From Bryobacterales bacterium (lineage in GTDB: Bacteria; Acidobacteriota; Terriglobia; Bryobacterales; UBA6623), in contig JAPPMB010000032.1 in the NCBI GenBank assembly GCA_028819255.1, forward strand, positions 1-48,778: DNA of 48,778 nucleotides. Reading direction: 5' to 3'. Every line of letters begins with the position of its first letter. The first letter of the stretch is position 1. Positions 25,351-34,200 of the stretch are shown here, in pieces. Made by a program: the position numbers and the translations under genes. The notes below the pieces were generated by a model, which was given only the letters and a program-made list of their open reading frames with translations, searched no databases and was not told the DNA's origin.

Positions 25351-26436
25351 ATGGATCCCTCGGCATTTGCGCTGGTCGTTGTCGGTCTGGTTCTGATCGG
25401 CATGAACGCGGCGGCGCTGTGGCGCGGGAGGACCTCGCGGAAGGACGAGGACTCGGGGGTCCGCACGTTGCTGGCCCGCCTCGACGCGCGGCTGGACGAG
25501 CAGGGCCGCAGGCAGGTCGAGGATGCGCGGGCGCTGCGAGCCGAGATCGACAAGCGGCTGGCAGGCGGATTCGACCGAACCGATCGGACCTTCGCGGATG
25601 TCGTGAGGCGCCTGGCCCTGGTCGACAAGGCGCAAGAGCGGATCACGGAACTCTCGTCCAACGTCGTGTCGCTGCGCGAGATCTTGGCGGACAGGTCCGC
25701 CAGAGGCGCCTTTGGGGAGGTCCAGCTTCACGCTCTCGTCACGAACATCATTCCGCCGGACGGCTACCGGATGCAGCACACGCTCTCGAACGGCAGGCGC
25801 GCAGACTGCATACTGTTCCTCCCGCCGCCGACCGGGAACATCGCCATCGACTCCAAGTTTCCCCTCAGCAACTTCCGGCGCAAGGTCGATCCTTCCCTTC
25901 CCCGGCCGGAGCGCCTGCGGGCGGGGCGTGCCTTCGTGCGGGACGTGAAGGCTCACGTGGCGGACATCGCAGCCAAGTACATCGTGCCCGGCGAGACGTG
26001 CGACTCGGCAGTCCTCTTCCTACCTGCGGAGTCCGTGTTTGCGGAGATTCATGCGTCCCACCCCGAACTGGTGGAGTTCGCGTTTCGCAAGAAGGTCTGG
26101 CTGACTTCGCCCACGACGCTGATGGCGGTGCTCACGACCGCACGATCGGTGCTCAAGGACGAGGCGACGCGTCGCGAGGTGCACCTGATCCGGGAGCATC
26201 TCCGTCTGCTGGGAAAGGACTTCGCCCGATTCGAGTCGAACATCGAAAAACTCGCCAACCACATTCGCCTGGCCGGGGACGATGCCCAGCGGACCCGCGC
26301 CGCGTCCCGGAGGATCGGGGCGCGCTTCCGCAAGATTGACGAACTCGATCTGGGGCCGGATTTCCCGACCCCCGACGAGAGGGGCCGGAAGCGGGACCCC
26401 GGGGCGAGCAGGCTGCGAAGTCAGGCGCCGACGTAA
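25351..26436 (+). CDS. rmuC: RmuC-family DNA recombination protein
   Basis: 361 residues from the ATG at 25351; the open frame begins at 25174 but overlaps the DUF3604 gene. A membrane anchor (ALVVVGLVLIGMNAAAL) and a short coiled-coil region precede the RmuC nuclease-like domain. That domain contains ARGAFGEVQLHALV, RADCILFLPPPTGNIAIDSK (the D-x-K part of a PD-(D/E)xK-like core), LFLPAESVFAEI and KVWLTSPTTLMAVL, all hallmarks of the family. RmuC limits DNA inversions at short repeats in E. coli; the biochemical activity is not settled. Its last 16 bases overlap the 3' end of the opposite-strand ThiF-like gene. Confidence 0.92.
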   Translation: MDPSAFALVVVGLVLIGMNAAALWRGRTSRKDEDSGVRTLLARLDARLDEQGRRQVEDARALRAEIDKRLAGGFDRTDRTFADVVRRLALVDKAQERITELSSNVVSLREILADRSARGAFGEVQLHALVTNIIPPDGYRMQHTLSNGRRADCILFLPPPTGNIAIDSKFPLSNFRRKVDPSLPRPERLRAGRAFVRDVKAHVADIAAKYIVPGETCDSAVLFLPAESVFAEIHASHPELVEFAFRKKVWLTSPTTLMAVLTTARSVLKDEATRREVHLIREHLRLLGKDFARFESNIEKLANHIRLAGDDAQRTRAASRRIGARFRKIDELDLGPDFPTPDERGRKRDPGASRLRSQAPT

Positions 26437-27437
26437 CGGGTCCGCAGGCTGCGGGCAAGCCCGACATCGTGGGTCCCCTTGACGATGGTCCGTCCGTCCG
26501 CAAAGACCATCAGCTCGTGGGGAGGGCACCAGAAGCGCACCACATGCTCGGTCGCACGGACCTTTCCCACGCGCTGCAGCGACGCCGCTAGTTCGGCGAG
26601 CCTCACGGGACGGTCCCCGCCCGGCACCTGCACGGCGTCGCGGCCACAGAGCCTCGCCGTCGATCGGACCCGAGCATCCAGATGCGCGAATCGGCGATCG
26701 GCGCAGGTCCGGCATTCGGGATTCGGCGTCTGGGTCCGGAGCGAGGACCGCTCGCCCGTCCAGAGGTCCTGCGACACGAAGGACGCCAGGACCGACTCGG
26801 CTCGTCCGGCAAGGATCTTCAGTGCCTCGGCCGCCTGCAGCGAGCCCACCAGCGAGGTCACGGCGTTGAGCACTCCCGCGGTGTCGCATGTCGGCTGGCG
26901 CTCCACGGGCATGTCGTCGAACAGGCAGGCCAGACACGCGGTCCGGCCCGGCAGGATCGGCATGAGGGAACCTTTCGTTCCGACCGCGGCCCCATAAATC
27001 CACGGGATCGACCGCTTCACCGCCACGTCGTTGATCAGATAGCGGGTCTCGTAGTTGTCCGTGCCGTCCAGAATGACGTCCGCGCCCGCGAGGAGGCTCT
27101 CAGCATTGGACGCTACGAGGTCCTTGACGACTGCCGTGACCTGAACTCTCGAGTTGGCCCGGCGCAGGCTCCTGGCGGCGGCCACGGCCTTCGGAGTCGC
27201 CGCTTGGGCATCCCTCTCTTCAAAGAGGCACTGCCTTTGCAGATTGCTCGTCTCGACAAAATCCCGGTCCACCAGCACTGTCTCGCCGATCCCCGCCCGC
27301 ACGAGCAGCGAGGCCTGTACCGTTCCCAGGGCACCGCAGCCTACGATGGCCGCGCGGGAGGCCGAAAGCCTGTGCTGCCCTTCCTCCCCGATCTCGGGAA
27401 GCAGTCTTTGCCTGGAGTATCGATCGAGATCGTCCAT
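26421..27437 (-). CDS. ThiF/MoeB-family E1-like adenylyltransferase
   Basis: 338 residues from the ATG at 27437 (a TTG five codons upstream is an alternative). The start DLDRYSRQRLLPEIGEEGQ and nucleotide-binding AIVGCGALGT (glycines at 33-38) are typical. VDRDFVETSNLQRQ and DGTDNYETRYLIND bind ATP-Mg and the partner C-terminus. Zinc cysteines are CLAC (168, 171) and ECRTC near 243-246. The likely catalytic cysteine is in PTCDTAGVL (Cys184). Instead of a rhodanese domain there is an 80-residue C-terminal extension ending TIVKGTHDVGLARSLRTRYV. It would adenylate a ubiquitin-like sulfur carrier for molybdopterin or thiamine synthesis; no such carrier gene is adjacent, so the pathway is unresolved. 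Confidence 0.9.
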   Translation of the reverse strand: MDDLDRYSRQRLLPEIGEEGQHRLSASRAAIVGCGALGTVQASLLVRAGIGETVLVDRDFVETSNLQRQCLFEERDAQAATPKAVAAARSLRRANSRVQVTAVVKDLVASNAESLLAGADVILDGTDNYETRYLINDVAVKRSIPWIYGAAVGTKGSLMPILPGRTACLACLFDDMPVERQPTCDTAGVLNAVTSLVGSLQAAEALKILAGRAESVLASFVSQDLWTGERSSLRTQTPNPECRTCADRRFAHLDARVRSTARLCGRDAVQVPGGDRPVRLAELAASLQRVGKVRATEHVVRFWCPPHELMVFADGRTIVKGTHDVGLARSLRTRYVGA

Positions 27438-27520
27438 TGCTGGGCGGCCCAAGCGCTTGTGCGGTCCGGTCCGGCCCCTAGGCGCTGGCCTGCAGACCGG
27501 GCCGATCCGTCGGTCTGAAA

Positions 27521-27550
27521 CAGAATCCTAACCTATAATCCTTCATAGCG
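27521..27550 (+). promoter_or_regulatory. Promoter of Omp85-tamB operon
   Basis: A perfect TATAAT hexamer at 27534-27539 lies only 11 bases before the TTG start at 27551. That placement would give a transcript with almost no leader. The -35 is poor; CTGAAA at 27515-27520 is too close. The adjoining TAACCTAT is shared with the spacer ahead of the CRTAC1-like gene. No ribosome-binding site is visible. Confidence 0.5.
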
Positions 27551-30517
27551 TTGCGACGCTTTGGACTGACCGTTCTAGCGCTCCTCATTCTTGCTGCCGC
27601 TCCGTCTTGGGCCGCGGAGCTGACAGGGCTTCCGGTGGCCGAGGTCCGGTTCGAGCCGCCTCTGGAAGCCGGCCTGGAGGCTTCGTGCGAGCTGGCGCTG
27701 AAGGTCAGGGTGGGGGAGCCGCTGGAACCGGCGGCGCTGCGGGAGTCGATTCAGGCCCTGTTCCGCACCGGCCGCTTCGCGGACATCAGGGCCGAGTTGG
27801 AGCAGGGACCGGGAGGAACCCGCCTCACCTTCCTGACGGATCCGGCCTGGTTTGTGGGCAGCGTGCAGGTGGTCGGCGTGCCGCGGCCTCCGTCTGAAGG
27901 CCAGCTGGCCAGCGCCACCGAACTGCGGCTCGGGGAACTCTTTACCGACGCCAAGCTGGAGCATGCTCTGCGCTCCGTGAGATCCATGCTGATCGAGCAC
28001 GGCTACCGGCAGCCCTCGATCACCCACCAGGTCGAGAAGGACACCGCCACGCTCCAGGCCCACGTTGAGGTGAGAGTCGCGACAGGCCCGCGGGCGAGCA
28101 TCGGCGCACTCCTCACGGCGGGACCGGACCAGCCGCTGGAGGCGGCGCAGATTCGGGAGATTGCGCGCTGGCCGCGCGGCGCCGAGTATCGCACCGACAG
28201 GATCCAGCAGGGAATCGGCCTGTTGCGCGAGCACTTCCAGCGCCAGGACCGGTGGCGATCGGAGATTCGAGTCGAGACTGCCGAGTACAGGCCGGCCACC
28301 AACGAGCTGACGCTCGTAGCGAGGCTCACGCCGGGTCCGAGAATGACGGTCCGAGCGGAAGGAACCAGCATCCGGGGCGCCAGGCTGAGACGATTCCTGC
28401 CGATCTTCGCCAGAGGCGTGGTGGATGACGATCTGCTGTCGGCCGGCCAGGAGAACCTGGAGAGCTACTTCCAGTCCCGCGGCTACTTCGGGGCCACGGT
28501 GGCGTATGACATCGAGCGCCAGGCCGCGGACGAGATCTCGATCGTCTACCGCGTGCGGAAGGGCCCCCGTCAGGTCCTCGGCGCGGTCGAGATCCGGGGA
28601 AACCGCCACTTCAGCACCGAGGAGATCCGGGAACGTGTTCAACTGCGCGAGAAGGGTTCCGGGTCAAGTCACGGCCAGTTCAGCGAGGCCATGCTCCGGC
28701 GGGACCTGCAGGCGATCCGCAACCTCTACAGCTTGAGCGGATACCAGGCCGCGACAGTCTCCGGTCAGGCCGTCGGCGGTCATGCCGGCCGTCCCAACGA
28801 GCTGGCTGTGCGGATCGACATCGTGGAGGGCTCGCCGACGGTCGTCACGGGCCTCGTGACGTCGGGATTCGAGAACTTCCCGGCGAGCGAAGCGGATTTC
28901 GGATTCGCTTCCGAGCCCGGCCAGGCGTTCAGCGAGGCCAACATCGCTGCGGACCGCCAGCGCATCCTGACCGAATATTTCAACCGCGGCTACCGCCAGG
29001 TGTCGTTCGACTGGCGCGCCGAGGAAGGCCCAGCACCGGGCGAGGTGGTTCTCCACTACAGCGTTGACGAAGGAGAGCCGGTGCGCACGGGGGCCGTCTT
29101 TCTCTCGGGCAGCCGCAGGACGCGGGAAACCGTGCTTGCCCGCCGCACAGTCCTGTCGCCTGGGGGGCCGCTGTCCCAGGAGAGCATCTACTCCACTCAG
29201 CGAAACCTGTACGACCTTGGAGTCTTCTCCAACGTCGAGGTGGCCATCCAGAATCCGGAGGGCATGGAGGCGTCCAAGAACGTCCTCATTCATGTCGAAG
29301 AGGCGAGGCGCTGGGCGATCGGCGTTGGCGGCGGGGCCGAATTCGCGCGCATCGGCCGCAACACGGCCGAGCTCACCAACCCCGCGGGAGACGCCACGTT
29401 CAGCCCCCGGGTCACCCTCGAGATGACTCGCCTTAACGTCGGCGGCAGGGCCCACACGATGGGATTTCGGACGCGGCTCTCGCTCCTGCAGCAGCGGGGC
29501 CTGTTCACCTACGAGGCTCCGCGCTGGTTCGATTCCGACAAGTGGCGAATGACGCTCAGCGGCCTCTACGACACCTTCCGCAACGTCAACACGTTCACCG
29601 GCCGCCGGGTGGAGGGGGCGTTGCAGCTCACCCAGCAGCTCACTCCGAGGACCACGGCCCTGTACCGCTACGCCTACCGCCGAACGTCTATCGACCAGAA
29701 CACCCTGCATATCGAGCCGCTGCTGGTTCCCCTCGTCTCGCAGCCGGTCCGCGTGGGCCTGCTGTCCGGAACCTACATCGCCGATCTGCGGGACAACCCG
29801 ACGGACACTACAAAGGGCATCTTCAACACCGTGAACGTGGCGCTGACATCGAAGTACTGGGGGTCGCAGCCGAACTTCGCCAGGCTGCTTGCCCAGAACA
29901 GCACCTACCATTCCATTCGCCCGGGAATCGTCTTCGCGCGCATGGTGCAGCTTGGCGTCAGCCTGCCGTGGGCGGGGCACGCCGAGGAGGGCATCCAGCT
30001 TGCCCGTTTCGCCGGGCGGCCGGACCCGAGGATCCCGCTCTCCGAGCGCTACTTCGGAGGCGGTGCGAACTCGCATCGAGGCTTCGCCTACAACCAGGCG
30101 GGCCCGCGCGACCCAGCCACGGGATTCCCGCTGGGAGGCGGATCCCAGTTCCTGAACAGCATGGAGCTGCGGTTCCCGCTGATGGGCAGGGACATCTCCG
30201 GAGTGATCTTCCACGACGCGGGCAACGTCTACTCCCGCCCGGGCCGCATCAGCTTCCGGTCCGCGCAGAGCGTTCGCGTCAACGACGCCGGGGCGAAGGA
30301 GTTCGATTTCGACTACATGGTGCACGCGGTGGGACTCGGGATCCGCTACAGCACACCGATCGGCCCGGTCCGCTTTGACCTGGCATTCAGCCCGAACCCC
30401 CCGCGGTTCGTCGGCTTCGACGGAACCCGGGACCAGCTCCTCACCGGGAAGGGGACCTTCCGAGAGCAGCGCATCCCGGCGCTCCAGTTCCATTTTTCTC
30501 TGGGCCAGACATTCTAG
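27551..30517 (+). CDS. Omp85-family outer-membrane assembly protein (BamA/TamA)
   Basis: 988 residues from a TTG, which follows a TATAAT box and directly precedes a signal peptide (RFGLTVLALLILAAAPSWA). A long run of POTRA-like units occupies about residues 30-610; clear examples are VQVVGVPRPP, VEIRGNRHFSTEEIRERVQL and VFLSGSRRTRETVLARRTVL. The C-terminal barrel contains SERYFGGGANSHRGFAYNQA, the conserved R-G-F substrate-exit motif region, and ends in FSLGQTF with the terminal Phe. It is longer than E. coli BamA (about 810), implying extra POTRA domains. With a SurA-like gene and tamB downstream it may be the TamA partner, but BamA cannot be ruled out. Confidence 0.92.
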   Translation: MRRFGLTVLALLILAAAPSWAAELTGLPVAEVRFEPPLEAGLEASCELALKVRVGEPLEPAALRESIQALFRTGRFADIRAELEQGPGGTRLTFLTDPAWFVGSVQVVGVPRPPSEGQLASATELRLGELFTDAKLEHALRSVRSMLIEHGYRQPSITHQVEKDTATLQAHVEVRVATGPRASIGALLTAGPDQPLEAAQIREIARWPRGAEYRTDRIQQGIGLLREHFQRQDRWRSEIRVETAEYRPATNELTLVARLTPGPRMTVRAEGTSIRGARLRRFLPIFARGVVDDDLLSAGQENLESYFQSRGYFGATVAYDIERQAADEISIVYRVRKGPRQVLGAVEIRGNRHFSTEEIRERVQLREKGSGSSHGQFSEAMLRRDLQAIRNLYSLSGYQAATVSGQAVGGHAGRPNELAVRIDIVEGSPTVVTGLVTSGFENFPASEADFGFASEPGQAFSEANIAADRQRILTEYFNRGYRQVSFDWRAEEGPAPGEVVLHYSVDEGEPVRTGAVFLSGSRRTRETVLARRTVLSPGGPLSQESIYSTQRNLYDLGVFSNVEVAIQNPEGMEASKNVLIHVEEARRWAIGVGGGAEFARIGRNTAELTNPAGDATFSPRVTLEMTRLNVGGRAHTMGFRTRLSLLQQRGLFTYEAPRWFDSDKWRMTLSGLYDTFRNVNTFTGRRVEGALQLTQQLTPRTTALYRYAYRRTSIDQNTLHIEPLLVPLVSQPVRVGLLSGTYIADLRDNPTDTTKGIFNTVNVALTSKYWGSQPNFARLLAQNSTYHSIRPGIVFARMVQLGVSLPWAGHAEEGIQLARFAGRPDPRIPLSERYFGGGANSHRGFAYNQAGPRDPATGFPLGGGSQFLNSMELRFPLMGRDISGVIFHDAGNVYSRPGRISFRSAQSVRVNDAGAKEFDFDYMVHAVGLGIRYSTPIGPVRFDLAFSPNPPRFVGFDGTRDQLLTGKGTFREQRIPALQFHFSLGQTF

Positions 30518-30519
30518 CC

Positions 30520-31203
30520 ATGCCGATCTGCCGGACCATCACACGAAAGGCCCTCGAGGCTGCGGCCGCCTGCGTTCTCGTCTCGGCGGCGCCGGGCTCC
30601 GCAATCGTCGATCGCGTGGTCGCGATCGTCGGGACGGAGGCGGTGACCCTGTCCGAGATCGACCTCGAACTTCGTCTGGAAGCTCTCTTCAGCGAATCCG
30701 AACCCGCCGACATGGGGAATCGCGGAGAGGACGTGCTCCGCCGGCTGATCGACCGCCGCCTCGTGATGCAGGACCTGTCGCTGACACCCTTCCTGCAGGT
30801 GCAGGCGGCAGAGGTCGACCGGCAAGTCGAGCAGCTCCGGGACCAGCGGTTCCTGGGAGGGCGCGACCTCGAGGCCGCGCTCCGGCACTACCGCCTGACG
30901 CTGGAGGACTGCCGCTCGTTCCTGGAGGAGCAGATCGCCTTTGAGCGGTACGTAACGTTTCGGTTCAAGACCGGCCTGGCGGCCAGCCGCCAGGCGATCG
31001 AGACGTTCTACCGGGACGAGTACCTGGTGTTGCAGCGCGAACGCGGCGAGCCGGTCGCCCCCCTGGAGGAGGTGTCGGACCTGATCTCCCGAATCGTCGT
31101 CGAGCGCCGGGCGACCGAGCTTCTCGAGGCACGCCTGCTGGAACTGCGATCTCTCCTGCGAATCGAGTCGCGGCTACGTCCCGCGAAGGGGGCGGAACCG
31201 TGA
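30520..31203 (+). CDS. SurA-like periplasmic chaperone lacking PPIase domain
   Basis: 227 residues from an ATG two bases after the Omp85 stop. A signal sequence (ALEAAAACVLVSAAPGSA) is followed by IVDRVVAIVGTEAVTLSEID, the classic opening of SurA N-terminal domains. Helical segments such as EDVLRRLIDRRLVMQDLSLT, VDRQVEQLRDQRFLGGRDLE and YRLTLEDCRSFLEEQIAFER follow, as in SurA. The protein ends where a parvulin rotamase domain would begin, so it is a chaperone-only version. Its position between an Omp85 gene and tamB, overlapping the latter by 4 bases, implies a role in guiding substrates to that assembly complex. Confidence 0.85.
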   Translation: MPICRTITRKALEAAAACVLVSAAPGSAIVDRVVAIVGTEAVTLSEIDLELRLEALFSESEPADMGNRGEDVLRRLIDRRLVMQDLSLTPFLQVQAAEVDRQVEQLRDQRFLGGRDLEAALRHYRLTLEDCRSFLEEQIAFERYVTFRFKTGLAASRQAIETFYRDEYLVLQRERGEPVAPLEEVSDLISRIVVERRATELLEARLLELRSLLRIESRLRPAKGAEP

Positions 31204-34200
31204 TCCGAAGGCTTGCAGGTTCGCGCTGGTCGCGCGCTGTCCTCGCGGTCGCCGGGCTTCTCGGCGCCGGCTGGGGCGGGTTCGAAGGCGTCATGCGCAG
31301 CGACTGGTTCGCCGAGTGGCTCCGGACCACAATGCTGCGGGAGCTCGAAGCGGTTTCCGGCGGCTCCGTTTCGATTGAGGAACTGCGGTTCGGCGACTCC
31401 CGGCTCTCGTTCGAGATCGAGGGGCTCGAGATTCGCAGCGCGGGCGATGACGGGGCGCCGTTCCTCACCGTGCCCAGCGCTGTCGTCCGGCTGGGCTGGC
31501 GGTCCCTAGCTGGCGGACGGACGCACATCGAGACGCTGAGTGTTCGCGACCCTCATCTCCGGGTGATGACCGGCGGAGACTGGGCCACGAGTCTCCTGCT
31601 GCCGGGGCTCCTTGGCGAATCGCCAGAGATTGCGGTGAGCCGGTTCGAGCTCACCGGGGGCTCCATCGACTGGAACGGCGAGCAGATTGCCGTGGAATTC
31701 AGCGGATCCGGACTCGAAATTGTGGTTGCCTCGGACCCGGAGACGGGCCGCCGTCGGGTCGAAGCCGGCCTCCGACGAGCCGACTGGGTTCCGGCCGGGC
31801 TGGAGGCACTGCAGTCGGCGGCGGTGTCGGTGAGAGCTGTCGCGGATGAGGAGGGCATCGAGATCCGGGCTGCGGAGCTGCTCGGGGAGGCACTCTCGAT
31901 CCGGGCTGCGGGCAGGCTGCGCGGCATCGAGTCGCCACATTTCGATGGCAGCTACTCGGCCGAGGTGCAGCTGGCGTCGCTTGCCGATCTGGCCGGTTCA
32001 GCCGCAGCTGGCGTCGAGGGCGCGCTGACGATCGAAGGCACCGTGCGGTGGGACGCAGCATCCGGGCGACTCGACTACGACGGTGCGGCGAACGCATCCG
32101 ACATCCTGATCCCCGGGCTCGACACCCGGAACTCCTTCAAGGGACAGGTTGCGGGCGACCTTGACGCGCTGAACTTCACCGGAGTCACCGGAATGCTGGC
32201 GGGCGGCGAGCTGGAGGGCTCCCTCGAGCTGCGGGAGATCCGTCAGGAGCCGGCCGCCACCCTGGCGGGAACCCTGAAGGGCGTAGCCCTGGAGACCATC
32301 GCGGCTGCCGCGGGGACCGGCTCCATACCTTGGAGCGGAATTCTGGATGTCCACGTGGACGCGGAAGGCGCGGCATCGAGCGACCTGGTCGCAGACATCG
32401 GGATCGCCCTTCGGCCGTCCGGCGGTCCGTCCACCCTGCCGGTCGAGGGCAGCGCCTCGATGCAGTACAGCGCCCGGGACGGCACCGTCGAGCTGTCGAG
32501 TCTGGAACTGCTCACTCCGAACGCCAGACTGCGGGCCAGCGGGACGACCGACGGCCGCGAGGCCGGCACCTTCCGCGTCGAGGCCGCGGTCAGCTCCGGA
32601 CCGGCCGTCGAGCGGGTCCTTGCAGTGGTCCAGCCGCATGTCGAGCGCGCGCTCCCGATGCCCGACGGTAGGTATTCGTTCGAAGGGGATCTGCACGCCA
32701 TCCTTGGAGACGAGCCGGAAGCGATCCTGGACGGCCAGTTCTTCATCGAGGACTTCGAGTTCGGAGGCCAGCGCTGGGAGCGCCTCGCCTTGCGCGGCAC
32801 GCTCTCATCCGTGGCGATCGAGATCGCGGATGGCCACCTGTCGGACGCCGGCGGCCATGTGGGAGTTCGCGGATCCTTCCCGACAGGGGAGAAAGGAACT
32901 CTGCAGCTCCAGGCTTCCGGCGAAGGCATCGATGCGGCCAAGCTCGTGCGGGCGAGCGGATTCGGAATCCCAGTGAGCGGCGCTGTTGCCCTTGAGATCG
33001 ACGTGTCGGGAACCATCGGGAATCCGGACGTTCGCAGTCGGATCCGGGTGGAATCGCCCGGCTTCTTCGGAGAGGGCTTCGACCGGCTTGAGGCGGATGT
33101 GCTGTACCAGGCGGGAGAATTCAATGTTGCCGAGGCCCTGCTGCGGCGCGGCGATTCCAGACTCAGGGTGACGGGTTCGGTTGACCGGGGAGCGCAGGTG
33201 GCTGAGATCGACATCGAGAGCAATCTCTGGCCGCTGGACGAGTTCGACTGGGGGCGGGTGCTGATGCCCGGCCTGACCGGGACCGTTCAGTTCGGGCTCA
33301 GAGCGTCCGGCAGGGTCGGCGGGGCGCGCCTGCTCCGGGAGCTCGAAATGGACGGCCACTGGGAAGTGGCCGGCCTACGGAGAAACGACCAGTCGCTGGG
33401 GCACTGGACCGGCAGCATCCAGTCCCGCCAGAACCAGCAGAACATCGATCTGGACTGGAGCGCAAACGTGCTGGGAGGCGTCATCCGCGGAGATGCCGAT
33501 GTCTGGCAGATCGAGCCGGCCAGCTATACGGGGAGCGTCGAGTTCAGGGCAATCAGCATCTCGCAGGCGGCCGAGTTCCTTGGCCTGCCGGCGGAAAGCA
33601 TCGACGGATCGTCCTCCGGCTCAGCGGAATTCGGCGGCGTCATTGGCGTCGCCGACACCTTCAGACTCGACGGCACCGTGGACCGAGTGGAATTGCAGGT
33701 CTCCGGCGCCGCCGACCGGTCCTATGCGGTCTCCAACATCTTCCCCATGCGCTGGGGCGTGAGGCACGGCGCCCTTGTCCTGGACTCCATGACGCTGAGC
33801 GCTCCCGGCACGGACCTCGCGATCGACGGATCGATTGCGTTCGGCGGAGACCGCATGATCGACGTCGCACTGGACGGCACCCTTGACCTTGGGATCCTCG
33901 AGCTGGCGATTCCCGGCCTGGAGGCGAGCGGCGCATCGAGCATCGGCCTCCAGGTGGCCGGAACGCTGGACGAACCCGTTCTCGAAGGGACGGTCGGGCT
34001 CGCGGACGGAACACTGGGCAGCCCGCAGGTCCCTGTGCGCCTGAGCGACATGACGGGCTCCGTCCGCTTCGAGGACGGGCAGGGACGAATCGAAGACCTA
34101 CGGGCGGCGTCCGGCGGGGGAACGGTCGACATCAGCGGCGTCGTCGCCTTCCGCGACTCCTCTCTCGAGTACCGGCTGAACGCCGCCGCCAGGGACATGC

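Noticed and set aside
28664..30493. 609-residue minus-strand open frame
   Set aside because: Antisense to the Omp85 barrel region with no recognisable domain; typical of high-GC shadow frames.
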